Notes under the pieces: generated by a model
The model's input: only the letters and a program-made list of their open reading frames with translations
Database searches by the model: none
Told to the model about the DNA's origin: nothing
Made by a program: the position numbers and the translations under genes
Source of the DNA: Humulus lupulus
Lineage: Eukaryota; Streptophyta; Magnoliopsida; Rosales; Cannabaceae
Length of the DNA: 64,000 nt
Assembly (NCBI RefSeq): GCF_963169125.1
Contig: NC_084793.1
Location: 93,453,071 to 93,517,070 of the forward strand
Direction: 5' to 3'
Part shown: positions 1-10,000 of the stretch, one piece after another
Layout of the letters: each line of letters starts with the position of its first letter
Numbering within the stretch: the first letter of the stretch is position 1

Positions 1-738
1 ATTGGCATCTTTAACCTTGAGATGGTTAAATTTGTTCAATACTTTCTCAACATAGTGGGCTTGCCCTAACACAAAACCCCCACTATGTTTCTTTACTTTG
101 ATACCAAGTATGGTGTCAACTTATCCAAGATCTTTCATCTTGAAGGTTGATGATAGAAACCTCTTCGTTTCTTCTATCCCTTTCATGCTATTACTTAGAA
201 TAAGCATGTCATCCACATATAAGCAAACAATGATCACATATCCCTTACAAGTTTTGGAATACAAATACTTATCTCCATTGTTATGTCTAAACCCATTAGA
301 CATGATGGCTTGATCAAATTTCTCATGCCATTGCTTAGGAACTTGTTTCAATCCATATAAGGATTTTACAAGTCTACATACTTTATGTTCATATTTTGGT
401 AGGACAAACCATTCGGGTTGTTCCATATAGACCTCCTCATTGAGGTGACCATTAAGGAATGTCATTTTGACATCCATTTGATGAACATACAAGTTGTGTA
501 TAGAAGCTAAAGTGAACAAAATTCTTATAGATGTTGTTCTTGCAACAGGCGCATAGGTATCAAAATAATCGATACCCTCTTTTTGCCTAAACCCTTTAGC
601 TACTAATCTAGCTTTAAAGGTTTGGATAGTGCCGTGAGTGTGGTATTTTCTCCTAAATACCCACTTACACCCAATTGACTTAGACCCCGGTGGGAGGTCT
701 ACCAATTCCCAAGTGTTATTGGAAAGAATGGAGTCCAT
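1..738 (-). pseudogene. Copia A reverse transcriptase (partial, stop codons)
   Basis: This is the RT domain of element A. The N-terminal part carries the Copia-typical WELVDLP, GCKWVFRRK and KARLVAKGF segments, then the MDVKMTFLNG stretch, SLYGLKQ and the catalytic YVDD box. An in-frame TAA follows MKDLG near position 118; translation beyond it still reads like RT (ILGIKV) up to position 1. The frame is the same as the integrase frame at 781-1734 and the two are separated by a single in-frame TAA at 781-783, so both belonged to one polyprotein. Confidence 0.93.
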
Positions 739-780
739 CTCATCATTGATGGCTTCTTTCCAAAATGCACTATCTCTCGA

Positions 781-1734
781 TTACATAGCTTCTCTATAAG
801 TCTTAGGATCATCCTCAACGAGAAGTACAATAGGAATTTTCCTAATAACTCCCTCTCTATTTCCTTCTACCATGTAGAATGAAATTCGTTGAGAATCTAT
901 CTCATCCACTACTAGACTTTTATGATTTTTAAGCCTTTGACTTCTTCTAGGTTTAAAGGGTTGCTTTACATCATTTTGAGAATTCTCCTCTTGAGAATCA
1001 ACTATGGATGTAGAAGCTTGAGAATTGTTCTCATATAACAAATTCTCTTTTAGAGATGTTGAAGCTTGAGAATTGTTGTCACATAACATATTCTCAAAAA
1101 ATTCAACTTCTCTAGATTCAATCACAATATTATACTCTAAGTCTAATAGCCTATAAGCTTTACTATTGTTGGCATAACCAACAAAAGCACACTTTATGGC
1201 TCTTGAACCTAACTTTGTTCTATTAGGTTCGTTTTTCTTGCAATATGCAAGACACCCCCAAACTTTGCAGTACTCTATGTTGGGTTTTCTTCCTTTCCAT
1301 AACTCATAGGGAGATATCTCATTTTTCTTCATCGGTATTCGATTAAGAATGTGACAAGCGGTTAAAAGCGCCTCACCCCATAAGTTGAAGTTCAACTTAG
1401 AAAACACCAACATAGAATTTATCATCTCTATATAAGTCCTATTTTTCCTTTCGGCAACACCATTGTGTTGTGGTGTATAAGGTGCAGTGCACTCATGAAT
1501 TATACCATTTTCTTCACAAAATGTATTGAATTCATTAGAGAAGTACTCTCCTCCTCTATCACTTCTTAGCACCTTAATCTTTTTATTTAGTTGATTTTCA
1601 ACTTCTAATTTATATAATTTAAAAGCATCAAAAGTTTCATCTTTATGCTTTAAAAGAAACACATAGGTGTATCTACTAAAATCATCTATAAAAGTAAGAA
1701 AATACCTTTTACCACCTCTAGTTAAAACTAACAT
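781..1734 (-). pseudogene. Copia A integrase core and linker
   Basis: This encodes the catalytic core of a Copia integrase: the TFIDDFSRYTYVFLL segment holds the first Asp region, RSDRGGEY the second Asp, and HNGVAERKNRT the Glu region. A downstream WGEALLTACHILNR stretch and the GCLAY-FVGYA C-terminal motif are typical of plant Copia IN. A linker of about 100 residues leads towards RT. The N-terminal zinc-binding part lies in the preceding frame (1718-3259), so a small indel near 1720-1735 separates the two. The reading frame ends at TAA 781-783. Confidence 0.92.
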
Positions 1735-3259
1735 TTAATTCACAAAGATCACTATGGATTATATCTAGTAAATTAGATGATCTTTCTACACTAGGAAATG
1801 GTTTCTTAATCATTTTTGCCTTAACACATGTTTCACATTTACCATAGTTTTTAATATTGCATGCATTCATACCACATTTTACTACTCTGTTCATGGTTGA
1901 AAAACCTATATGCGATAGTCTAAGATGCCACAAAAATAAAGAATCATACTCAACAATATAGGCAGAATTAGCATTTTTATTGATAACATTGAAAGTTACA
2001 TCATTGGTGCACAATTTAACCATACCCTCACAAGAGTACCCCTTTCCCAAAAATACATTTGATTTGGTAAGTATAAGTTTACCGGACTCAAAAACGGCTT
2101 TAATGCCGGGCTTGCCAAGCAAATCACCACTTACCAAGTTTCTACTCATTTCGGGAACATAAAGTACATTCATTAATGTAATTTTCTTGCCGGAGGTGAA
2201 AAAGACTTCAATGGTACCTTTGCCAAGTACCTTGGATTTGCCCTCATTGCCCATTTGAATCTCATGGTTGCCCTTTGATTCTTCAAAGGTCTTGAACAAT
2301 GATTTGTCATAGGTGACATGGACGGTGGCACATGTATCATACCACCACCCTTTCACCTTGCCTTGGACCGCATTCACCTCACTAAGGGTAGCAACTATGT
2401 TTTCCTCTTGAGTTGCGTTCACCTTAGGTCCTTGTTGGTCTTTTCTATGCCTACACTCTCTAGCATAGTGACCTTTTTTCCCACACACAAAGCAAGGACC
2501 TTTCTCGCCCTTAAACTTGTTTGGGTTGGTTTTTGGACCCAAAGATTTCTCGTTACCCTTTTTCCCTTTGTTTTTGGGATGTTTTGGTTGTGACACCGCA
2601 TTTTCTTTGGAAGTCTCTCCATTAGACCCCTCCACAAGTTTATCTCTACATATCGATTCCTCTTCGATTTGAATATGCTTTTGGATTTCCTCCAAAGAAT
2701 AATCCTCATTTTTATGAAGGATTCTTTTCTTATAACTCTTCCAAGTTGGTGGTAATTTAGCCACTATAGCACCAACTTGAAAGGCCTCGGGAAGCTCAAT
2801 CTTTAAAACTTTTAGTTTGTTAACAATTATTTGCAATTCATGAATTTGAGGAAGAATAGGTTTATCACCAAAAAATTTGAAATTGAAGTATTGAGATATC
2901 AAAAACTTTTCGGTACCTTCCTCTTCTGCCTTGAACTTTTTCTCAAGTGCATCCCATATCTCCTTGGCTGATTTGGTCTTGGTGTAGAGGTCATAGAGCC
3001 TATCAGATAGGGCGTTGAGGATATGACCCCTACAAAGGAGATTGTCCTCCTCCCTCTTCCTTCTTTTCTCCACCTCCTCGGGAGTGTCCTTGTCGGATGG
3101 TGTTGGGAGAGGTTCTAGAGTGGATTCTAGAATGTAGGCGATTTTGAGAGTGGTCAAAAGGAATCTCACCTTGTCTTGCCACCTAGTGAAATTGGACCCA
3201 TCGAACCTATCCAACCTCACTAGGTCTTGATTCATGATTTTGATTGTGTCACCTTCCAT
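1718..3259 (-). CDS. Copia A gag-protease-integrase N-terminus
   Basis: An open frame of 513 codons. I place the start at the ATG at 3257-3259 (M-E-G-D); four upstream codons are open but contain no ATG. The N-terminal ~230 residues have the LDRFDGSNFTRWQ motif of Copia gag. A CCHC zinc knuckle (C-x2-C-x4-H-x4-C, residues ~256-269, bases 2453-2494) follows, then a retropepsin-like segment whose catalytic triplet reads D-T-C rather than D-T/S-G (residues ~308-310, bases 2330-2338). The C-terminal part holds the LWHLRLSHIG and CETC segments of the integrase zinc domain. The frame closes where the IN core continues in another frame, so a 1-2 nt indel disables the polyprotein. Confidence 0.9.
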   Translation of the reverse strand: MEGDTIKIMNQDLVRLDRFDGSNFTRWQDKVRFLLTTLKIAYILESTLEPLPTPSDKDTPEEVEKRRKREEDNLLCRGHILNALSDRLYDLYTKTKSAKEIWDALEKKFKAEEEGTEKFLISQYFNFKFFGDKPILPQIHELQIIVNKLKVLKIELPEAFQVGAIVAKLPPTWKSYKKRILHKNEDYSLEEIQKHIQIEEESICRDKLVEGSNGETSKENAVSQPKHPKNKGKKGNEKSLGPKTNPNKFKGEKGPCFVCGKKGHYARECRHRKDQQGPKVNATQEENIVATLSEVNAVQGKVKGWWYDTCATVHVTYDKSLFKTFEESKGNHEIQMGNEGKSKVLGKGTIEVFFTSGKKITLMNVLYVPEMSRNLVSGDLLGKPGIKAVFESGKLILTKSNVFLGKGYSCEGMVKLCTNDVTFNVINKNANSAYIVEYDSLFLWHLRLSHIGFSTMNRVVKCGMNACNIKNYGKCETCVKAKMIKKPFPSVERSSNLLDIIHSDLCELNVSFN

Positions 3260-3288
3260 TGAAACAAACAAAGGGATAAGCTTTTGAA

Positions 3289-4447
3289 TGTTAGGAAAAA
3301 ATATATTGCCTCAATGGAAATGGTAAGAAAATACAACTCTATGCAATATATTACAAATAAATAATGATTTATTAAAAGGAGTGTTACAAATCTATAACTG
3401 AAAATACAAATAAAAGGAGAAGGAGATGTAAGATGATAGAAATAGAAAGTACAACTCTATTTCAAAAGATACAAATAAACTAGAAGTGTTTGAACAAAGG
3501 AAATAAAAGGATTACAACTCTTAAACAAAAGTACAAGTAAATAGAACAAGAAGAAAAGCAATAGAAGAAAATAAGAACAAGAACAAAAACAATAAACTCT
3601 CACTCACACAACCAAAGTGAAGAGTGTTGGGGATCACCAACTTGAACAAGGTTTGAAACCTTTGTCCAAAAGCTTATTTCCCCCTAACTCAAGCACTAAG
3701 GGATCTCTCTCAGATATTGGAAATGCTTTATGGAATTATCAAGCCTCAAGGTGTTTCTAGCCAAGTGCTCTAATGGATAGAAAATGTTGTGTCTTTCAAG
3801 TGAGCTATAGGCTCCTATTTATAGAGTTTAGAGACACCCTTTGAATTTCAAATTCCACCAACCCCCATGGCTGTTACCGATGTTTAATTGGATTAATATG
3901 GAATTAAGATTAAGATTTGGGAGTTATTTGGGTTTTTGGAACCGTTCAACACATTTGGAAAAAACTGAAAAATTGGCCTGAAATGCACCTGTGGCCGTGG
4001 CTAGGGACATCGGTGGCTGCGGCCACTGCTCTCTGTCCTCCAGGCCGCGGCCACCATCATTCAATGGCCACGGTCACAACCCAGTTTTAGCACTTGAAAA
4101 TGTGCTGTTTTTCCAAACGGTTCCAAACCCTCCCAAATGATTTTGTAACTCCCAAAACACATTATTGGGGTTAAAATCATATCTCTAACAGCCATTTCAT
4201 ATATGGCTTTATGAAATTCATCTCAATATTGTATAACACCAAATTTACACAATAAAGGGTAATATTTGGAAGTTAAAATTTGTAACACCAAATATGTTAC
4301 ATTATTTGGATATATCTCATATATCTAAATATTGTAACTCTTAATTATATGTTACAATATGTGACACTCTTTGTCACATTTATTTAATCTAAAACATTAT
4401 ATTATAATATAATATAATATTACATTATATTATAAAATAATATAACA
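3289..4447 (-). repeat. 5' LTR of Copia A
   Basis: About 1.16 kb with TGTTA at one end (3289) and TAACA at the other (4447), lying between the gag start and the resumption of G1 integrase coding at 4448. These are the expected LTR position and inverted ends. On the minus strand it holds a TATA box at 3815-3823. I found no convincing tRNA primer-binding site in the ~30 bp between the LTR and gag. The 3' partner LTR is off the window, so the bounds rest on the ends and the coding flank only. Confidence 0.75.
3815..3823 (-). promoter_or_regulatory. TATA box of Copia A LTR
   Basis: The minus strand reads TATAAATAG within the LTR, about 550 bp upstream of the gag start. This is where the U3 promoter of an LTR retrotransposon is expected. 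Transcription would start about 30 bp further along, near 3785. Confidence 0.65.
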
Positions 4448-5044
4448 TTATGAAGAGCTTTTCCTCCGTGGTCCACTCGCAGGCAAACGAGCAGGTGGAA
4501 GCAGTCAACAAGACACTCAAAGCCACCTTGAAGAAAAGGCTTGAACAAGCGAAAGGTGCTTGGCCCGAGGAGCAGCCTAAGGCATTGTGGAGTTACCGCA
4601 CCACTTCCAGGACCTCCATTGGCCACTCACCATTCTTTACGGACGAGGTATGAGGTCAGGCTCCCAGTTGAGGAAGCAATCTCCATGCATTGACAGGATA
4701 CGTATGATCTGACCACAAACCACGCTTTACTCCGAGAGTCATTGGACCTTGTGGAGGAGCTCCGTGAAGCTTCTCTACTTCGAGTAGCGTCCTACCAGCA
4801 GAAAGTAGCCAGATATTTCAACTCTAAAGTGAAGGATAGAAAGTTTGGGGTTAGAGATCTGGTGTTACAAAGAGACTTCTTTGCCACCCGAGACCCTGAT
4901 GTGGGAGTGTTGGGACCTAACTGGGAGGGCCCATACCAAGTTGAGAGCGTTGTATGTCTGGGGACATACAAATTGGCCTGATTGAATGGGGAATTGATAC
5001 CCCATGCTTGGAATGCTGAGCATCTTCACCGGTATTACCAGTGA
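4448..5044 (+). pseudogene. G1 integrase C-terminal part
   Basis: This is the end of a Ty3/gypsy integrase: FSSVVHSQANEQVEAVNKTL contains the third catalytic residue (Glu), followed by the GAWPEE and LWSYRTT segments and then the C-terminal domain (VARYFNSKVKDRKF, GPNWEGPYQV). It ends at TGA 5042-5044 after a HRYYQ terminus matching G3b at 46887. A frameshift lies near 4640-4665, and in-frame TGA codons at about 4690 and 4979-4981 stand where G3b has Arg. Copia A interrupts the gene at 4447/4448. No chromodomain follows. Confidence 0.92.
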
Positions 5045-7080
5045 TAGGCGCAATAAATTTATTAATTTTTGTAATCTCCATGTAGCCTATGAGCACAATT
5101 AATGGAAATTGTGTAGGCAAAACACAGTAAATTTTTTTTTTTTGAGAGATTCTGCTTATATATGTTAGTTTCCTTTATTCTGTATGTACTACTTGTACAA
5201 CACCCGCTCGCTGGCCTAGATAAGTGAGCATAGACTAGTCTCGGATCACTTGGGGGGCATGGAGTTGAGGCAGCCTCATAGAGCACCACGCCTCGCGAAG
5301 GATGACCTAGGAAACTAAGATTGTCAAAAGCGGAGTATGCCTAGTGTTAATACCTCGCGAATAGAAAAGCCTAGGAAACTAAGAAGTCTTGAGTTCGTGA
5401 CCTAAGAAACCAAGCTTGTTTAGAGCGGATTAGGCTTAGCGTCTAGAGACTAGAGACTAAGAATCCTAGTAGCACGAGAACGGACTTAGGTCACCTCCCT
5501 TGGACATTGCACCCGAGGAGCACCGACCAAAACCATTGATCTCGAGATGCGAACAAAAGATTGAGTCCTCTCTACTTGGTCCTGAAGCATGGACTTGGGT
5601 TACCTCCCGTGGACACTAAGCCTGAGGAGCATAGACCAAGTCTCCGATAAGCCGTAAGCAAAAATAGCATCGGAAAGTCGATGACCTGAGAAGCTAAGCT
5701 AGTCAACGAATGTAGTGTCCCTAATTTCATAAGACCCCATAGCTAAGTGGCTTGGGAAAAACCTAGTGCCGAAGAGATTCAAGTAATGTGAGATTGGATT
5801 TAGCATAATCTCTTTAGGAAAGCGGGCACCCAAGGAGTAATAACCAAATCCTCGAGATGTGAACAGAAGTCTGAGTCGTCCGTACTCAAGCACGGGCATT
5901 AAGTCGCTAAGACTTAAGTAGAATAAACCCAAGTAGCGCGAGTGTGGACTGAGGTTGCCTCCCAAGGACACCATGCTTGGGGAGTAATGACCTAGTCCTA
6001 TGATCTCGAGATGCAAACGGAAGCTCGAGTCATTGGAACTCGGAGCTAGACCTTGAGTTCTAAAACTGAGTGTTGCAAAAATCCTAGTCCGAGAGTGGGG
6101 AACTCAGTTACATGAACCTAGGATGATGAGTTCATGACTTCCACATGATTAGGATGATGAGTTCGGGGGGGGGGGGGGATATCAAAAGGCCCGAGCTAAC
6201 CCACCGATGACCACGTACCCGGGGGCAAGTTACTTAGTGCGAATGACCTCATAAGGGCCTGAGTCATTGGGAATCGAGGACACAGGATGACATTAAAGTT
6301 ACTTTCAAGGACATCAAGCCTGGAAGGCAACACTAAATCTCCTAAGCGTTGGGCACTAAGGAAAAAAACCCTACAGTGCAACAGTTCTCCTAAAAGCCTG
6401 AGTCGTTGAAACTCAAAGGTGTAGGATAGCCAAGTGCCCTCACTTGACACTGCATCAAAGTTACTCTTAGGACCACGAGCCTACAAAGAAACACTAAATA
6501 CACAAACTTCTAGACACTAGCAGGAAGATCCTCATGCTCTACGTACCGCAGGCTGGCCCCGTCTTGAGTCGTTGGAACTCGGGGACATAGGGTCGCGTCA
6601 AGTGTATCACTTGACCTCGTGTTAAAGTTACTCTTGAGGACCGCGAGCCTACAGAGCAACACTAAATGCCTATTTACAAGACCTAAGTTAGCAACTTGGG
6701 ACTCTTGTGAGTTACGCTACATTGAGTTGAATTAAAAAAGTCCACGTTGCCTATTTGCTAAGTGTCAATTCGATAATAATAATGCAAGCATGGAAATAAA
6801 GTAGTGAAAGCTGCTTAAGTTTAAATGGAAAAATATTTACAATAGTGCTCGGGGGCTCGAGCATTAACTGTTTGTACCCCAATAAACTATGGCACGAAAG
6901 CCTACTTAGCTATATATATGTGTGTGTGTAAAGAACACAATTACTGGGGCCTTTGGCCTGAAGGAACCTCTATCATCAGATCGATCACGGGATTGACTTT
7001 GGGGATGCGACCCGCCGCCACAGCTTCCCTCTCTTGGGCCGCCTGGCCTCCTCCACCTCAAGGCGTGCCTCGAGCATTGT
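5045..7080 (+). repeat. G1 spacer of degenerate tandem repeats, non-coding
   Basis: This 2-kb stretch has no coding potential that I trust. It is built of recurring phrases such as 'cctcgagatgtgaac', 'tgagtcgttggaactcg' and 'cctaggaaactaag', spaced irregularly by roughly 100-250 bp, which suggests decayed tandem duplications. The inverse of the same phrases fills the equivalent position in G2 (25871-27897). A 14-base G run occurs at 6165-6178. It occupies the position between pol and the antisense ORF. Confidence 0.7.
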
Positions 7081-7082
7081 CC

Positions 7083-10000
7083 TCATGTTGGGCTCCTTGG
7101 TGAATGAGAGATCCATATCTCTGTTGCTTTGCCACGGACAAAGAGGGCATCGTCGGCTATCATATCAAGGTCCCTTTCCAATTCTTCTGCATGAAGGCGG
7201 AGGTCTTCGACCTCCTTGGCGGCAACTTCAGCACGAGTGGTCACCCGTGTAGCGTCCTCCCTGGCCTTGGTCAACTCCTTGGCGTAGGACATAGACTTCT
7301 GACGGCTCAACCATAGCTCTTCACAGGCCTTAGCCAGCTCCTCCTCCACCGCTCAAGTGCAACCCGCGACGTCCTTTAACAACTTAGATGAAGTGTCCTC
7401 CAAAGTAGACAACTTTGACTACTCGGTGGCCAGCAATGTCTCCATCTCGGGACACGGGCCCTTGTGTCCTCCATCTCCTTCTGTTGTCGCGAGTGCTCCT
7501 CTAGTGGGACCGCAGTTTCCTGGAACCGCGCCAGCTCTTTTCAAGCCTGCATTAGCTCTTTCTGAGCCTCCTTTAGCTCAAAGGACTACATCAGTACGAT
7601 GTCCTTGGGCCATTGGTTGAAAGCCACAGTCTGCCAATTTAAGAGTATTAGATCAATAAAAAGAAGCTGATGGAATAAATAAACTAAGACAAACACTTGA
7701 AGACTTACCCTTACGGAGGAGTGATGTGTTAGGATTAATGCCCTAAAAGCATGTAAAGCCATTTTATTGGTTTTAAATAAAAGTACAATTTTATTATATT
7801 TGAATGTTATAATTATTGTTTGAATTAATTATATAATAATATCAAGAAAATTCCCTATTCATTCATTCATTCATGAGAATATGATATTGTATTAGTACGA
7901 GAGAATTAAGATCATATATAATTAATAAAATAGTCAGTAATATATTAAAGTAAGAAATCTTTAATGAATGATTACTAGTACGGTTTTCTAAGCATAAGAG
8001 ATGCAAGTAATCTAGATTCAGATTACTGATGTGGATAGACAACTTAGTAAAGGTGTTGTATATGATAGAGATTATATATGACAAGACCGATGATGATTAA
8101 TTATCTTTATAAACTTGCTGTTTGACGTAAAGATCTAATTCTTGTCATAATAGATGATCATTTGTAGATCAGTCTAAATCCTGAGTATTCATGAACTCCT
8201 GTTTATGTTTATTGGTTCTTTTGATTCACTCGTTAAGCTCTCTTAGAATAATGAGGTTAATGACTTTTGTTTTGGATATTCAATATCATGGATGGCTGGA
8301 ACATGAATTACAATATTGGAATCCATGCTTTCCTAACAGATCTAATATTGGTTCCCTTAAGGGTTGATTTTGGAACTGGATAGTTATTGAGCTCAAATCT
8401 ATAATTAGATTATAGATTAATTATTTGCTAGTGAATTAATGGTATAAAAGGATCAAGAGGTAATTAGAAGGGTAAAACGGTAATTTTGACCAGCTCTAAT
8501 TAACGAACCAATAATGGAGGACATAACTACATGTATTGATTATATCAATGGACTACTAGAGAAAACTCCATAAATATAATTCTGTAAATACTTAGAGTGC
8601 AATTCCATATTTATAGTGGAGTAATCATGGAATTAATAAATAAGATTATTAGCTTAAATAGTTTAATTATTAATCTGGTTTATTGGAGCTTCGTATTATA
8701 GGTCCATGGTCCCCAGATCACCTATGTTCTACACTGTCAAGGGTAAGGATGTCAAAAGAAAGATTTGTTAAGAGAAATGACTAAATTGCAAATGAATTAA
8801 TTTTCCAAGGCAAGGAAATAATTATTTGATAATTATGGGTAATTGATTAATTATGAATTAATTAATTATTTAAGTATATAGTTTTTATTTTATAAACTAT
8901 AGGTTAAAAATAATATTAATCTTGTTTGGATGATATCTTATTTATAATATGATATTTATTTATTTAACTTAAAACTGATATTTTAAGATAAAGTTAATTT
9001 TAAATTAACTAATATTTATGTTGGAATAAATATCTTGTCTTAAAAGTTGATTAAATAAACAAATGAGAAAACTAGGGCAATCCTAATAGGGTTGGGCGAC
9101 ACACACTGTACAGTACAGTGTGTGGTGCCTAACATCAGGGATTTTATCTCTGGGATTTGAATTTTGAATTTCAAATAATATTTTTTAATCTGTTATTTAA
9201 TTATTCTTTTTAAATATGATTTAACTAGATAATTAATTGAAAATATCTAATCAATTTTAATTTGAGTTATATTTTAATTAAATAAAGATTATTTAATTAG
9301 ATTAAATATCTTTATAAATCTGATATACGTGATATTTAGAAGAATGATGGTTAATCATACTCTCTCTCTCTAAAGCGATAGTTTTTTCTAAACCTGAAAA
9401 CGATTCTAAACCTTCTCTCTGTCAAAACTCTCTAGATCTCATGTGTTGAGTACATCTAGGGAGTCACATAAATAAACCTTTTGAATCCTACATGTCCACA
9501 CACATCCTTGTGTGTTTGAGGATTGGTCTGGAAGATCCGGGTGTGAGATCTCAGAACACTGGATAGGAAGATCGCTGATTTATGCAAAAAGACTCGAGGA
9601 CACTTAATAGGCTACAAGAGGTAATCCCTGATCTATTTGTATGTGATTTAATATTTATATATGTTTATGAGATCCTGGCTGGTATTAATATTTATTAAAA
9701 TGGGTCCATATATTCCACTGCGTACCTTTGATTTGATCATTTAATACCAACATGACGGCTGGTAGCGATCAGTGAAACCTCATGTCGCTGTCACATTGAG
9801 CGAAGCTGCGAGAAGGCATCTCACACTGGGACCCCACTATCCCTTGAAGGAGCTCCGCGGCGAGCAGAGCAGTCTTCCCTCCTAGTCTCCCCAGGAGGAG
9901 AGACTCCAACTCCTCACGGCTGGGGGAGAAATAGGATCCCATGGCCAGTCCTCACGTAGGAACTTAGCAAGGAGTCTGAAGTCCTCACTGCTCTTGTCAA

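Larger units (their letters stand above)
1..4447 (-). mobile_element. Ty1/copia LTR retrotransposon A, 3' part beyond the window
   Basis: Reading down the minus strand the order is LTR (3289-4447), gag, protease, integrase, reverse transcriptase. Integrase before RT is the Copia order. The element is cut by the window edge inside RT, so RNase H and the 3' LTR are not visible. It sits inside the integrase gene of gypsy element G1, whose reading resumes at 4448. The 5-bp TSD would be TTATG (4448-4452) but its partner is off the window. A frameshift and a few stop codons make this a dead but fairly young-looking copy. C2 at 19200-20434 is a related copy. Confidence 0.93.

Noticed and set aside
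3272..3288. Primer-binding site of Copia A
   Set aside because: The bases next to the LTR (TTCAAAAGCTTATCCC on the minus strand) do not match the usual tRNA-Met site or another tRNA end that I know.
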